The notes below the pieces were generated by a model. It was given only the letters and a program-made list of their open reading frames with translations, did not search any database and was not told the DNA's origin. This document shows, one piece after another, positions 17,915-26,772 of a stretch of DNA of 64,000 nt. The stretch's first letter is position 1. Every line of letters begins with the position of its first letter. A program made the position numbers and the translations under genes. The DNA comes from Mesorhizobium sp. WSM4311 (GTDB taxonomy: Bacteria > Pseudomonadota > Alphaproteobacteria > Rhizobiales > Rhizobiaceae): assembly GCF_002295115.1 (NCBI RefSeq), contig NZ_NSFV01000007.1, positions 248,001 to 312,000 on the forward strand, in the 5' to 3' direction.

Positions 17915-18568
17915 ATGAGGACAAGCATGGCGCTGGACAGGGAAGAAACAGGCGAGCGGGTGCTGGCGATTGCCGAGGTGCTGCTCAACGAGGGCGGCAT
18001 GGACAATCTGAAGGCCAGGACCATCGCCGAGCAGGCGGGCATTTCGGTCGGCTCGGTCTACAATCTGTTTTCCGACCTCGACGGGGTGCATCGTGCCGTC
18101 AACATGCGGCTGCTCGACCGGCTCGGCGCGGCAGGGGCGGCGGCGATGGCCGATCTTTCCCAGCGCGGCATCACCGACGTGCGCCAGCGCCTGCTGGCAC
18201 TGGCCGGCGCCTATGTGCGTTTTGTCGAAGCGCATCCCGGCAGCTGGCCGGCGCTGCTCGCCTTCAACAGGCGGCGTCCGACGCTGACCGAGCCGGATGC
18301 CTATGAGGCGCGGCTCGACCAGCTGTTCGAGATCATTGCCGGCGTGCTCGCCGGCGGCGATTTCGACCTCGACGACGACACCCGCCGGATCGCCGCGCGC
18401 ACATTGTGGTCAAGCGTGCATGGCATCGTCACCAGCGGCTACGCCGGCAGGTCCGTTCGCCGGCAAGCCGACGAGATCGACCGGCAGATCGAACTGCTGG
18501 TCGCCGTCTTCATCAGGGGGCTGGAACGCGGCGGCACATTCGCGCATGCTGGGACAACAGCGTCGTGA
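17915..18568 (+). CDS. TetR/AcrR-family transcriptional regulator
   Basis: The 217-residue protein has an N-terminal TetR helix-turn-helix (TIAEQAGISVGSVYNLFSDLDGVHRAV, about residues 36-62) and an all-helical ligand domain. It is divergent from a 33-residue ORF, with two palindromic operators between. An alternative ATG at 17927 is possible. The last 51 bases of the gene and its stop codon lie in a 58-bp segment repeated exactly at 20607, so the 3' end looks like an insertion target. Confidence 0.9.
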   Translation: MRTSMALDREETGERVLAIAEVLLNEGGMDNLKARTIAEQAGISVGSVYNLFSDLDGVHRAVNMRLLDRLGAAGAAAMADLSQRGITDVRQRLLALAGAYVRFVEAHPGSWPALLAFNRRRPTLTEPDAYEARLDQLFEIIAGVLAGGDFDLDDDTRRIAARTLWSSVHGIVTSGYAGRSVRRQADEIDRQIELLVAVFIRGLERGGTFAHAGTTAS

Positions 18569-18572
18569 ATCG
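18515..18572 (+). repeat. 58-bp direct repeat, left copy (TetR gene 3' end)
   Basis: This segment, covering the last 17 codons and stop of the TetR gene plus four bases, is identical to 20607-20664. The two copies bracket 2,034 bp carrying two methyltransferase genes. The layout resembles attachment sites formed when an element inserts at the 3' end of a gene and restores it. Confidence 0.9.
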
Positions 18573-18801
18573 AGACGTTGAAGGCTTGCAGGCCTTCGGC
18601 AAGCCAAGCTGAAGGCCGGCGCCTTGACCAGACCTATGAGCCACCGGCCTTGCAACAGACGGTCTTCGTCTGCTCACCATTGTCAACTCGTTTCGGCTCG
18701 GCTGCATTCCAAACGCTCGCGCAGGACATCGTCCTGAGCAATTGGCTTGACGTTGAGGGTTGACGCGTCGTGCGGATTCGCGAACGTGGCAGATCGGAGC
18801 A

Positions 18802-19590
18802 ATGAAGGGCCGGATGATGACGACAGCCAACGATTCAACTCCTGCAGCGCGGGAATTGTATCTTGATCTCCTGATCAGGATATTGCTCAACACGATTTAC
18901 CAGGATCCCGCCATCAACCCGGAGGTTCGGCCGATTGTGGTCGAGCCGTTCAACCCGAAAACCCGCGCGATCGGCAAGGATTGGCCAACGCAGGCTCACA
19001 CGATGGTCGGCCAGGCGCGTCTCGAGAGCTTGCGTAATCTATCACAGCAGGTGCTGGACGACGGCATCGTTGGCGACTTCATCGAAACGGGCGTCTGGCG
19101 CGGTGGCTGCTGCATCCTGATGCGCGGCGTTCTTGCCGCGAACCAGATCCACGACCGCAAGGTCTATGTCGTGGACTCGTTCGCCGGCCTGCCGGCGCCA
19201 AACGAAGAGCTCTATCCCTGGGATACCGGGTGGAACCTTAACGTGTTCAAGGAACTGGCCGTCTCGCTGGAGACGGTCAAGGACAATTTCTCACGCTATG
19301 GGCTGCTCGACGAGCAGGTCGTGTTCGTGGAAGGGATGTTCAGCGACACCCTGCCGTCGCTGTCGGCCGGGCCGTTCGCGCTGCTGCGGCTCGACGGCGA
19401 TCTTTACGAGTCGACCATTGTGGCGCTGAATTCCCTTTACCCCAAATTGTCCCAGGGCGGTGTTGTCATCATCGACGATCGCGCTCTCGATCCATGCCAG
19501 CGCGCGGTGATCGATTTTCGCGATCAACACGGCATCACGGCACCGATGCAGGAGGTCGACTGGACCGGATCCTGGTGGCGCAAGGAGTGA
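18802..19590 (+). CDS. TylF/MycF-type O-methyltransferase
   Basis: The 262-residue protein matches the TylF/macrocin O-methyltransferase family: GDFIETGVWRGGCCILMRGVL is the SAM-binding first strand and loop, VYVVDSFAGLP follows, and LLRLDGDLYESTIVAL holds the metal-binding acidic residues. Family members methylate sugar hydroxyls in macrolides, and relatives occur in polysaccharide clusters. The start is uncertain: ATG codons at 18802, 18814 and 18817 are all possible. The gene lies between the two 58-bp repeats. Confidence 0.82.
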   Translation: MKGRMMTTANDSTPAARELYLDLLIRILLNTIYQDPAINPEVRPIVVEPFNPKTRAIGKDWPTQAHTMVGQARLESLRNLSQQVLDDGIVGDFIETGVWRGGCCILMRGVLAANQIHDRKVYVVDSFAGLPAPNEELYPWDTGWNLNVFKELAVSLETVKDNFSRYGLLDEQVVFVEGMFSDTLPSLSAGPFALLRLDGDLYESTIVALNSLYPKLSQGGVVIIDDRALDPCQRAVIDFRDQHGITAPMQEVDWTGSWWRKE

Positions 19591-19601
19591 GAGTATTTTC
19601 C

Positions 19602-19680
19602 TTTTACGCAATTCCCAAGGGCAAGCGCTAAGCGCTTTTCCCGGGAAAAGCGCTTCACACTTTTCTGCAATTGCTCTAGC
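19602..19680. repeat. Intergenic palindromic repeat with 26-bp perfect palindrome
   Basis: A 26-bp perfect palindrome (19630-19655, centred on CCCGGG) is flanked by TTTTACGCAATTCCC on the left and CTGCAATTGCTCTAG on the right. These flanks match a dispersed repeat I recognise from Rhizobiales intergenic regions. It sits between the convergent methyltransferase genes and may terminate both. Confidence 0.7.
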
Positions 19681-20494
19681 GAACGCGACGGAGATAGCCG
19701 TTGACGTTCCAGGTCACATTGGTGCCGAAGTGGTCGCAAAGGCCGGTATCGATTTCATAGTCCTGCCCACGATCGCGCAAGAACAGCTCGACCGCACGGC
19801 GTGGGCCGCCCATCAGCTTGGCGACAAATTCTGGACCATAAAGATCGTCGACAATACCGTCCTCGACGGCAATATACTCTCCCGCAACCAGCCAACGATC
19901 GAAGAAGCGCAGCACGGCGAGCGTCGTCTCGCAATGATGGTCCGCATCCTCGATGACGAACATCGGTCTGGGGAGGCTCTCGATCAGATCCGCCGGTAAG
20001 GTTGCCGCCAGGTCGCGACCGTCGCCACGATGAAACGTCACGCCCGGCACGCTGATCGAGGGCGGCGTGATGTCGATCGAGTGAATGACGCAGTCGACGC
20101 CGAAGCTGCGCATGATATCGGCAAACCAGAGCGCGCTGCCGCCCCATTTGGAGCCGATCTCGATCAATGTCCTGGGCTTCTGCTGCCAAAGCAGCATTTG
20201 GTACAGCGCCAGATCGAATGGATTTTTGTAGGTGGGCACGCCCTTGTAGGTGTAGCGCAAGGTGCCGTCTTGAATCGTCGCAAGCGGTACACCAAGCAAT
20301 GCGCTTCCGGTGGCAAGACGTTCAATCATACGGTTGTCCTTCAAGCCGACGTCAAACCCGATTATGCGGTATGCCGCTGCGACACAGCGTGAGCGGGTCG
20401 GTTGGCGGTTCAGAAGATACTTGCCGAAGCCGGTGTAGCAACGGGGTCGCAACTCGCTGGTCATGAACGGCTTACTGGTACGAAATATCGCCAC
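19676..20494 (-). CDS. CmcI-type (cephalosporin hydroxylase family) methyltransferase
   Basis: The 272-residue protein has the CmcI/rhamnosyl O-methyltransferase pattern: PFDLALYQMLLWQQKPRTLIEIG followed by SKWGGSALWFAD (SAM loop), HSIDITPP, and FVIEDADHHCETTLAVL with the metal-binding acidic residues. Despite the family name, most members are predicted methyltransferases acting on sugars or glycolipids. It converges with the TylF-type gene, and the pair is bracketed by 58-bp repeats. The substrate is unknown, but a surface polysaccharide is plausible. Confidence 0.82.
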   Translation of the reverse strand: MAIFRTSKPFMTSELRPRCYTGFGKYLLNRQPTRSRCVAAAYRIIGFDVGLKDNRMIERLATGSALLGVPLATIQDGTLRYTYKGVPTYKNPFDLALYQMLLWQQKPRTLIEIGSKWGGSALWFADIMRSFGVDCVIHSIDITPPSISVPGVTFHRGDGRDLAATLPADLIESLPRPMFVIEDADHHCETTLAVLRFFDRWLVAGEYIAVEDGIVDDLYGPEFVAKLMGGPRRAVELFLRDRGQDYEIDTGLCDHFGTNVTWNVNGYLRRVR

Positions 20495-20606
20495 CCATAT
20501 TCAAGGACATTCATGGCACGCAGCGGTATATTGCCGATCGTGATTGAATTCCCATGCGCCTCCCGCAACGCAGAACCGGTCGTCAGGACAGCGGCGGAAC
20601 AGTGAG

Positions 20607-20664
20607 AGGGGGCTGGAACGCGGCGGCACATTCGCGCATGCTGGGACAACAGCGTCGTGAATCG
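20607..20664 (+). repeat. 58-bp direct repeat, right copy
   Basis: This is an exact copy of 18515-18572. It carries the orphan last 17 codons and stop of the TetR gene, fused to the sequence leading into the HlyU-like gene, which suggests TetR and HlyU were once adjacent. Confidence 0.9.
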
Positions 20665-20711
20665 CGAACAGGGCAGGCCGCGATCGCAGGGCGAACAAGG
20701 AGATTTGAGCC

Positions 20712-21005
20712 ATGTCTTTTCTGAAACGTCTTTTCGGCGGTGGCGGCGGTGAAGCGGCCGAGCCCAAGAGTGCCGCACCCGCCAAGCAGGTCGAGCACAA
20801 GGGTTTCCTGATCAGTGCCACACCCTACAAGAACGATGGCCAGTACCAGACCTGCGGCATCGTCTCCAAGGAGATCGACGGCGTGGTGAAGGAGCACAAA
20901 TTCATCCGCGCCGACCGCTTCGCCGGCCTCGACGACGCCGTCGACATCTCGATCAAGAAGGGCATCCAGCTGGTCGATGAACAGGGCGAGCGGATTTTCG
21001 GCTAG
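20712..21005 (+). CDS. HlyU-family protein
   Basis: The 97-residue product starts with MSFLKRLFGGGGG and continues with the HlyU pattern KGFLISATPYKNDGQYQTCGIVSKE and ADRFAGLDDAVDISIKKG. HlyU was named as a haemolysin activator in Vibrio; in alphaproteobacteria the family is small, common and of uncertain role. AAGGAG precedes the ATG. The 58-bp repeat lies 47 bp upstream, so its original promoter context may have been disturbed. Confidence 0.85.
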   Translation: MSFLKRLFGGGGGEAAEPKSAAPAKQVEHKGFLISATPYKNDGQYQTCGIVSKEIDGVVKEHKFIRADRFAGLDDAVDISIKKGIQLVDEQGERIFG

Positions 21006-21134
21006 GGCTCGGCCACGTGGAGCCTGCATAAATCCAGCTTATCATCACCCCTAGTTTTTGAAGACGTTACAGGGTCTTTCGCCGTCTGTAGCTTCGACCC
21101 TACACATTGGAAATGACTGAGATTTGGTGGGTCG

Positions 21135-23573
21135 ATGCAGACACATGCGCGGGTGGTGATTGTTGGCGGCGGGTGCGTCGGCGCGGGCATCCTCTACGGC
21201 CTGGCCAAGCGCGGCTGGACCGACGTCGCGCTGCTCGAACGCACGCAGCTGACGGCCGGCTCGACCTGGCATGCGGCGGGCCTCGTCCCGTCCTATGCCC
21301 GCAACATCAATATCGGCCGGATGATCAACAAGACCATCGAGATCTATGAAGGGCTAGAGGCCGAGACCGGACAGCCGGTCGGCTGGCACAAATGCGGCCA
21401 GTTGCGGATCGCCAATTCCAGGGACCGGCTCGACGAATACAAGAGCTATATGAGCGTGGCCGACGTTCAGGGCATGCGGGCGCATTTGCTGTCGCCGGCG
21501 GAGGCGAGGGCGCTCTGCCCGCTTCTCGACAACAAGCATATGCTTGGCGCGCTCTATCATCCCGACGACGGCCATATCGCGCCGGCCGACGTGACCCATG
21601 CCATGGCCAAGGGCGCGCGGGATCTGGGTGCCAGGATCCACCTGAACACGGAGGTCACCGGCTTTCAGCGGACCGCCGGCGGCGAATGGCGGGTCACCAC
21701 CAACAAGGGCGACATCATTTGCGAACATGTGGTCTGCGCCACCGGCAATTATGCGCGCCAGACCGGCGCGCTGCTCGGCCTCGACATCCCCGCCATCCCG
21801 ATCCTGCACCAGTACTGGATCACCGAGCCCGTGCCGGAGATCGTCGAGCGCAAAAAGCAGGGACGTGCCGAAATGCCGATCCTGCGCGACGAGGGTTTTG
21901 AAGGCTATCTGCGCGAGGAAGGCGACGGCTTCATGTTCGGGCCCTACGAGCGCACCGAACACCTCAAGCTGTTCGCCGAGGACGGCGTTCCCGCCTGGTT
22001 CGGCGCCGACCTCGTCGAAGAGGATTTCGAGGCGGTGTCGTGGAACTGGGAGCAGGCAACGCAGCTCGTGCCGGCGCTGGGACGTGCCGGGATCAAGGCC
22101 AATGTCCGCGGTCCCTTCCAGATGACGGCGGACGAGCTTCCGCTGATGGGACCGGCCTGGGGCCTGCACAATGTGTGGCTGGCCGAGGGCGTGCCGGGCG
22201 GCATATTGTGGGGCGGCACGATCGGCTATTACCTGTCGGAGCGGATCGTCGAGGGCGGCAACAGCCTCGACACTTCCGATCTCGATCCGCGCCGCTTCGG
22301 CGACTATGCCAACAAGGCCTGGACGCGCGAGAAGGTCCGCGAGGCCTGGGGCACGCATGCCGAGCAGAAATATCCGGGACAGGACATGCCCGCCGCCCGC
22401 CCGCAGAAGACCGCGCCGTCCTATGCGCGGCTGACCGAACTGGGTGCGGTCTGGGGCGTGCTCAACGGCTGGGAAATGCCGAACTGGTTCGCGCCCAAGG
22501 GCGTCGAGGCCAAGGACCAGTACAGCTGGCGCTGGACTGAAAAGGGCGTCTTCGTCGGCGAGGAGGTGCAGGCGGTGCGCAACGCCGTCGGCCTGGTCGA
22601 GATGACGCCGATGACCAAGTTCGAAGTATGGGGGCCAGGCGTGGCCGCCTGGCTCGACACGATCCTCGCCAACCGCCTGCCGGCGACCGGCCGGGCGGTG
22701 CTGGCGCATCACCTTACCGCTGCCGGCGGCGTGCAGGCCGAATATATGGTGGCGCGCCTTGGCGACGACAGTTTCTACCTGATTTCGACGCCGCGCGCGG
22801 AACGCTGGAATTTCGACGATCTCTCAAGGCTGCTTCCCGCCGACGGCAGCGTCAGCCTGAAGAACGTCACCAACGATCGCGGTTGCTTCACGGTCGTCGG
22901 GCCGAAAGCGCGAGACGTGCTGCAACCACTCACCGAGATCGACCTGTCGAATGCGGGCTTTCCCTGGTTCGGTGTGAAGACCGGCAGCGTGGCGCTTGCC
23001 AGCGACGTGCGGCTGCTGCGCGTCAACTACGAGGGTGAACTCGGCTGGGAACTCTACCATCCGATGGCCTACCAGCGGCAATTGCTCGACGCGATCCTGA
23101 GAGAGGGCGAGAAGCACCGCATGCGGCTCGTCGGGCTGCATGCGCTGGAATCGCTGCGGCTGGAGAAATCCTACCGCGCCATGTATCGCGACATGAATCC
23201 CGAACTCAACGCGCTGGAGAGCGGGCTCGAGCGCTTCATCCGCCTCGACAAGGGCGATTTCGTCGGCCGCGACGCGGTCGTGAAATACAAGGCGAGGAGC
23301 GACCAGCGCCGGTCGGTGACGCTCAGAATAGAAACCGACGGCGCCAGCACGCTTGCCAGTGAAGGGCTGTACATCGGCGGCGAACTGGTCGGCCGCATCA
23401 CATCGGGCGGCTATGGCTACACGCTCGGCCACGATGTGGCGCTGGCGCTGCTGCCCGAGCGTCTCGGCACGCCCGGCACGAAGCTCGACGTCGCCATTCT
23501 GGGGGAATGGAAGACCGCCGAGGTCATCGCGGATTCGCCCCATGATCCCTCTTCGGCCAGGGCACGGATGTAA
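21135..23573 (+). CDS. FAD-dependent dehydrogenase with GcvT C-terminal domains (dimethylglycine/sarcosine dehydrogenase-like)
   Basis: The 812-residue protein begins with an FAD Rossmann motif (VVIVGGGCVGAGILYGLAKRGW) and a DAO-type oxidoreductase domain to about residue 380. A C-terminal folate-binding GcvT-like half follows (about 420-810, with GELGWELYHP and KGDFVGRDAVVKYK). This is the layout of dimethylglycine and sarcosine dehydrogenases, which demethylate methylated glycines and pass the one-carbon unit to tetrahydrofolate. The substrate cannot be decided here. The gene stands alone. Confidence 0.88.
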   Translation: MQTHARVVIVGGGCVGAGILYGLAKRGWTDVALLERTQLTAGSTWHAAGLVPSYARNINIGRMINKTIEIYEGLEAETGQPVGWHKCGQLRIANSRDRLDEYKSYMSVADVQGMRAHLLSPAEARALCPLLDNKHMLGALYHPDDGHIAPADVTHAMAKGARDLGARIHLNTEVTGFQRTAGGEWRVTTNKGDIICEHVVCATGNYARQTGALLGLDIPAIPILHQYWITEPVPEIVERKKQGRAEMPILRDEGFEGYLREEGDGFMFGPYERTEHLKLFAEDGVPAWFGADLVEEDFEAVSWNWEQATQLVPALGRAGIKANVRGPFQMTADELPLMGPAWGLHNVWLAEGVPGGILWGGTIGYYLSERIVEGGNSLDTSDLDPRRFGDYANKAWTREKVREAWGTHAEQKYPGQDMPAARPQKTAPSYARLTELGAVWGVLNGWEMPNWFAPKGVEAKDQYSWRWTEKGVFVGEEVQAVRNAVGLVEMTPMTKFEVWGPGVAAWLDTILANRLPATGRAVLAHHLTAAGGVQAEYMVARLGDDSFYLISTPRAERWNFDDLSRLLPADGSVSLKNVTNDRGCFTVVGPKARDVLQPLTEIDLSNAGFPWFGVKTGSVALASDVRLLRVNYEGELGWELYHPMAYQRQLLDAILREGEKHRMRLVGLHALESLRLEKSYRAMYRDMNPELNALESGLERFIRLDKGDFVGRDAVVKYKARSDQRRSVTLRIETDGASTLASEGLYIGGELVGRITSGGYGYTLGHDVALALLPERLGTPGTKLDVAILGEWKTAEVIADSPHDPSSARARM

Positions 23574-23667
23574 CGCGCAGCAGCGGTGAGCGAAGGTATT
23601 GGGGGACGCTTCCAGCTTCCGTTGTTTTTTGCATAGGACTGTCGGCGCCCGAAAGCGGCTTCGGCCA

Positions 23668-24558
23668 TCACTTGCCGATGTAGGCGGCCAGTTCGTCCGG
23701 CGTCCCATTTGGGAAAGCCTGTTTTAGAAAGTCCAAGAACGCCGACACTCGCGCGCTGAGCAGCCGCCGCGATGGGTACAGCGTCCAAATCGAGATTTCG
23801 GGACCGTCAATATCCCCCCAATTCACCAGTGTCCCGTCAGCCAAGTCGTGGCTCACCAACGAAATGGGAAGACGTCCTGCACCGACGCCGGCTCGCACGG
23901 CATCCCGGACCATGATGAGCGTTGACAGAACGAGGACCGGCTCGATTGTAATCGTTGACCGGCCACCGGGTGTCTTCACGTGCCATGTTTGCAGTTCGCC
24001 TGCGCCGCGGGCAACGCCAGGAGCGGCACGCTCACCGGTCGTGCGAGGAAGGTCGGGGTTCGCCACAACAACCAGACGATCGCGGAGAAACGCCCGTCCG
24101 ACCAGGCTTTCGTCGGGATCTGGATTGACCCGGATTACCAGGTCGTAGCCTTCCTCGATCATGTCGACAGGCCGGTCCTCGGTCGTCACCTCGAGCTTCA
24201 CCTCCGGATACTTGAGGGCAAATCCCGCGGCGATCCTCCCCATTGCCGTCTGCGAAAAATGTAAAGGTGCGCTGATCCGCAATCTCCCCTTGGGTCTCTG
24301 AGCGCCCGAGGCAATCGCCGAAGCCGTCTCGTCCAGTTCGGCAAGCAACGCCCCCGTCCGCTCGAAGAGCGCCCGTCCTTCTTCAGTGAGCTTCAGGTTG
24401 CGCGCACCCCGTTCAAACAGGCGCAGATCAAGACTGCTTTCCAACTCTCCAACGCGCCGGGACAGCGTTGCCTTGGGCCGGCCGGTGGCCCTTGCCGCTT
24501 TGCCGAAGCCACCATGGCGGGCGACGAGATTGAAATCGGCGAGCGAAAGAAGATCCAT
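23668..24558 (-). CDS. LysR-family transcriptional regulator
   Basis: The 296-residue protein has a LysR helix-turn-helix (GFGKAARATGRPKATLSRRVGELESSL) and the effector domain of the CrgA/DsdC-like group (GRLRISAPLHFSQTAMGRI). It is divergent from the NmrA-like gene at 24662 with about 100 bp between, so that gene is the likely target. The N-terminus MDLLSLADFNLVARHGG is standard. Confidence 0.9.
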   Translation of the reverse strand: MDLLSLADFNLVARHGGFGKAARATGRPKATLSRRVGELESSLDLRLFERGARNLKLTEEGRALFERTGALLAELDETASAIASGAQRPKGRLRISAPLHFSQTAMGRIAAGFALKYPEVKLEVTTEDRPVDMIEEGYDLVIRVNPDPDESLVGRAFLRDRLVVVANPDLPRTTGERAAPGVARGAGELQTWHVKTPGGRSTITIEPVLVLSTLIMVRDAVRAGVGAGRLPISLVSHDLADGTLVNWGDIDGPEISIWTLYPSRRLLSARVSAFLDFLKQAFPNGTPDELAAYIGK

Positions 24559-24661
24559 TGGTGTTCCACCAGTGAGACGGTGCGTCTAGAGTTTCCGTCT
24601 ATTGGGCTCTCAGTGAGCCACACATATTGGAGGTGTCAAGCAACCCAACAGGAGAAATTTC

Positions 24662-25552
24662 ATGACCATTCTCGTTACCGGCGCCACAGGCAATATTGGC
24701 CGCCAAGTCGTCGAACACCTCGTCAAGCGCGGCGCCGATGTCCGTGCTCTCGTCCGCGATCCGTCGAAAGCCAGCTTCCCGGCAGGCGTATCCGTCGTGC
24801 AAGGCGACTTTCTCGATGTCGATTCGCTGCGCAAAGCCATGTCTGGCGTTTCCACTCTTTTCCTCTTGAACGCCGTGGTGCCGGACGAATTCACCCAAGC
24901 TTTGATCGCACTGAACGTCGCCCGATCGGCCGGCATCGAGCGGCTCGTCTATCTTTCGGTGATCCACGCTGACGTCTATGTGAACGTGCCGCATTTCGCG
25001 GGCAAGTTCGGCGTCGAGCGAATGATCGAGCAGATGAACTTCAAGGCTACGATCTTGCGCCCGGCCTACTTCATCCAGAACGATCTGATGATCGAAGACG
25101 TTATCACCGGCTACGGCACCTACCCAATGCCGATCGGCGCCAAGGGTCTTGCCATGATCGACGTGCGTGATATCGCCGAGATCGCCGCCCTTGAGCTGCT
25201 GCGCCGCGAACAGTCCGCAGAGCCGCTTGCGCTCGACCGGATCAACCTCGTCGGTCCGCAGACACTGACTGGGACGGATATCGCCGCAATCTGGTCAGAC
25301 GTGCTTGCCCGCCCGATCCACTACGGCGGCGACAATACAGAGGGCTTTGAGCAAAATCTCAAGCAGTTCTTGCCCGCCTGGATGGCCTACGACATGCGCT
25401 TGATGGGCGAGCGCTTCTTCACCGACGGGATGCGGCCCGAGGCCGGCGACGTCGAGCGCCTGACTGCGCTTCTGGGCCGCCCACTGCGCCCATATCGCGA
25501 CTTCGCCTCAGCGATCGCTGGTTCGCGGGCGATAGAGTCGGCGGCGAGCTGA
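24662..25552 (+). CDS. NmrA-like NAD(P)-binding protein
   Basis: The 296-residue protein starts with TILVTGATGNIGRQVVEHL, the glycine-rich NAD(P) loop of atypical short-chain dehydrogenases. It lacks a clear Tyr-x-x-x-Lys pair and has the NmrA-type central part (KATILRPAYFIQNDL). NmrA/HSCARG members act as redox sensors or quinone reductases (QorB). It is divergent from a LysR gene. A specific reaction is not assigned. Confidence 0.87.
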   Translation: MTILVTGATGNIGRQVVEHLVKRGADVRALVRDPSKASFPAGVSVVQGDFLDVDSLRKAMSGVSTLFLLNAVVPDEFTQALIALNVARSAGIERLVYLSVIHADVYVNVPHFAGKFGVERMIEQMNFKATILRPAYFIQNDLMIEDVITGYGTYPMPIGAKGLAMIDVRDIAEIAALELLRREQSAEPLALDRINLVGPQTLTGTDIAAIWSDVLARPIHYGGDNTEGFEQNLKQFLPAWMAYDMRLMGERFFTDGMRPEAGDVERLTALLGRPLRPYRDFASAIAGSRAIESAAS

Positions 25553-25634
25553 GGAGTAAAACTGGCCGGCTCTACAATGCCTGGATCAATCCCTCAAACC
25601 GCCCGCGAAGAGGCGAATACTCCGTTCGGGGCTC

Positions 25635-25865
25635 TTAATCCGAAAAACTTACACTGACGCCGCGCTGGCGAAAATAGGCCTGCATCAGCTTGCGGCCCGA
25701 GCGGTTGTTTTGCGCCAGCTTGGTCGGATCGAACACCGCCTGTTTCATCCCCTCGCGTGCCAGCGCGGCCTTGAGCGTCGCGATATGTGCGTCGATGTCG
25801 GCATTGTCCGCCCGAAGCGATGCATAAATATTCTCGGTCGCCTCGGCCACGGTCGGTTCGCTCAC
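25635..25865 (-). CDS. Hypothetical protein, 76 aa
   Basis: The small basic, helical protein (ENIYASLRADNADIDAHIATLKAALAREGM) ends with RSGRKLMQAYFRQRGVSVSF. I chose the GTG at 25865, with GAGGAC upstream; the frame is open to 25961. I recognise it as the type of small conserved protein seen in rhizobia but cannot name a function. Confidence 0.6.
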   Translation of the reverse strand: MSEPTVAEATENIYASLRADNADIDAHIATLKAALAREGMKQAVFDPTKLAQNNRSGRKLMQAYFRQRGVSVSFSD

Positions 25866-25977
25866 AGCTGTCGTCCTCTTGTTGATTGGGCGGCGGCTTA
25901 GCACAGATTCGCGGCTGCGCGATACCGATGCGTACCGGCCAGACTGGTCAGCCACAGGCATCCGATCAGCGCGGCGC

Positions 25978-26772
25978 CTAAGCCTGGCCGCTCCTGGCCG
26001 ACTTCGTCAGTTCCTGTTCCAGGTCCACCAGTTCCTTGCCGCCGGCCATCAGGTTGAGCAGCTGGTCGCGGGTGATTTCGCCCTTGGCGTAGGTGCCGGT
26101 GCTTCTGCCGCGCTTCAACAGCGTGAAGCGGTCGCCGACGACATAGGCGTGGTGGACGTTGTGGGAAATGAAGATGACGCCGATGCCGCGAGCCTTGGAC
26201 TGCACGATGAGCTTCAGCACCACGGATGCCTGGTGGACACCCAGGGCCGAGGTTGGCTCGTCGAGGATCAGCACCTTGGCGCCGAAATAGACGGCACGCG
26301 CTATGGCCAGGCATTGCCGTTCGCCGCCCGACAGCGTGCCGACCGGCTGTTCGGGATCGCGCAGCTGGATGCCCATCGCCGACATTTCGTCATAGGCGGT
26401 GCGGTTGGCGAATTCGGCGTCGAACTGGCTGATCGGCCCGAACTTGCGCATCGGCTCGCGCCCGAGGAAGAAGTTGCGCGCCACGCTCATCAGCGGCACC
26501 AGCGCCAGATCCTGGTAGACGGTCGCGATGCCGCTGTCGCGCGTATCGGCGGGCGAGGCGAACCTTGTGGGCTTGCCCTGGACGCGGATTTCGCCCTCGT
26601 CCGGCGAGTAGACGCCGGACAGGGTCTTGATCAGCGTCGACTTGCCGGCGCCATTGTCGCCGAGCAGGCAATGCACCTCGCCGGGGCAGACATCGAAGGA
26701 CACGTCCTTCAGCGCCACGACCGAGCCGAAATACTTGCTGACCGACTTCAGTTCGACATAGGGCTCGGCCAT
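25978..26772 (-). CDS. Sugar/inositol ABC transporter ATP-binding protein
   Basis: The 264-residue ATPase has Walker A GDNGAGKST, signature LSGGERQ and Walker B VLILDEPTSAL. It is a single-domain protein, about half of an RbsA-type two-domain ATPase. Its ATG overlaps the permease stop codon (TGATG), so translation is coupled. It energises uptake with the permease and binding protein upstream. It is the last gene of the moc-like operon. Confidence 0.92.
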   Translation of the reverse strand: MAEPYVELKSVSKYFGSVVALKDVSFDVCPGEVHCLLGDNGAGKSTLIKTLSGVYSPDEGEIRVQGKPTRFASPADTRDSGIATVYQDLALVPLMSVARNFFLGREPMRKFGPISQFDAEFANRTAYDEMSAMGIQLRDPEQPVGTLSGGERQCLAIARAVYFGAKVLILDEPTSALGVHQASVVLKLIVQSKARGIGVIFISHNVHHAYVVGDRFTLLKRGRSTGTYAKGEITRDQLLNLMAGGKELVDLEQELTKSARSGQA

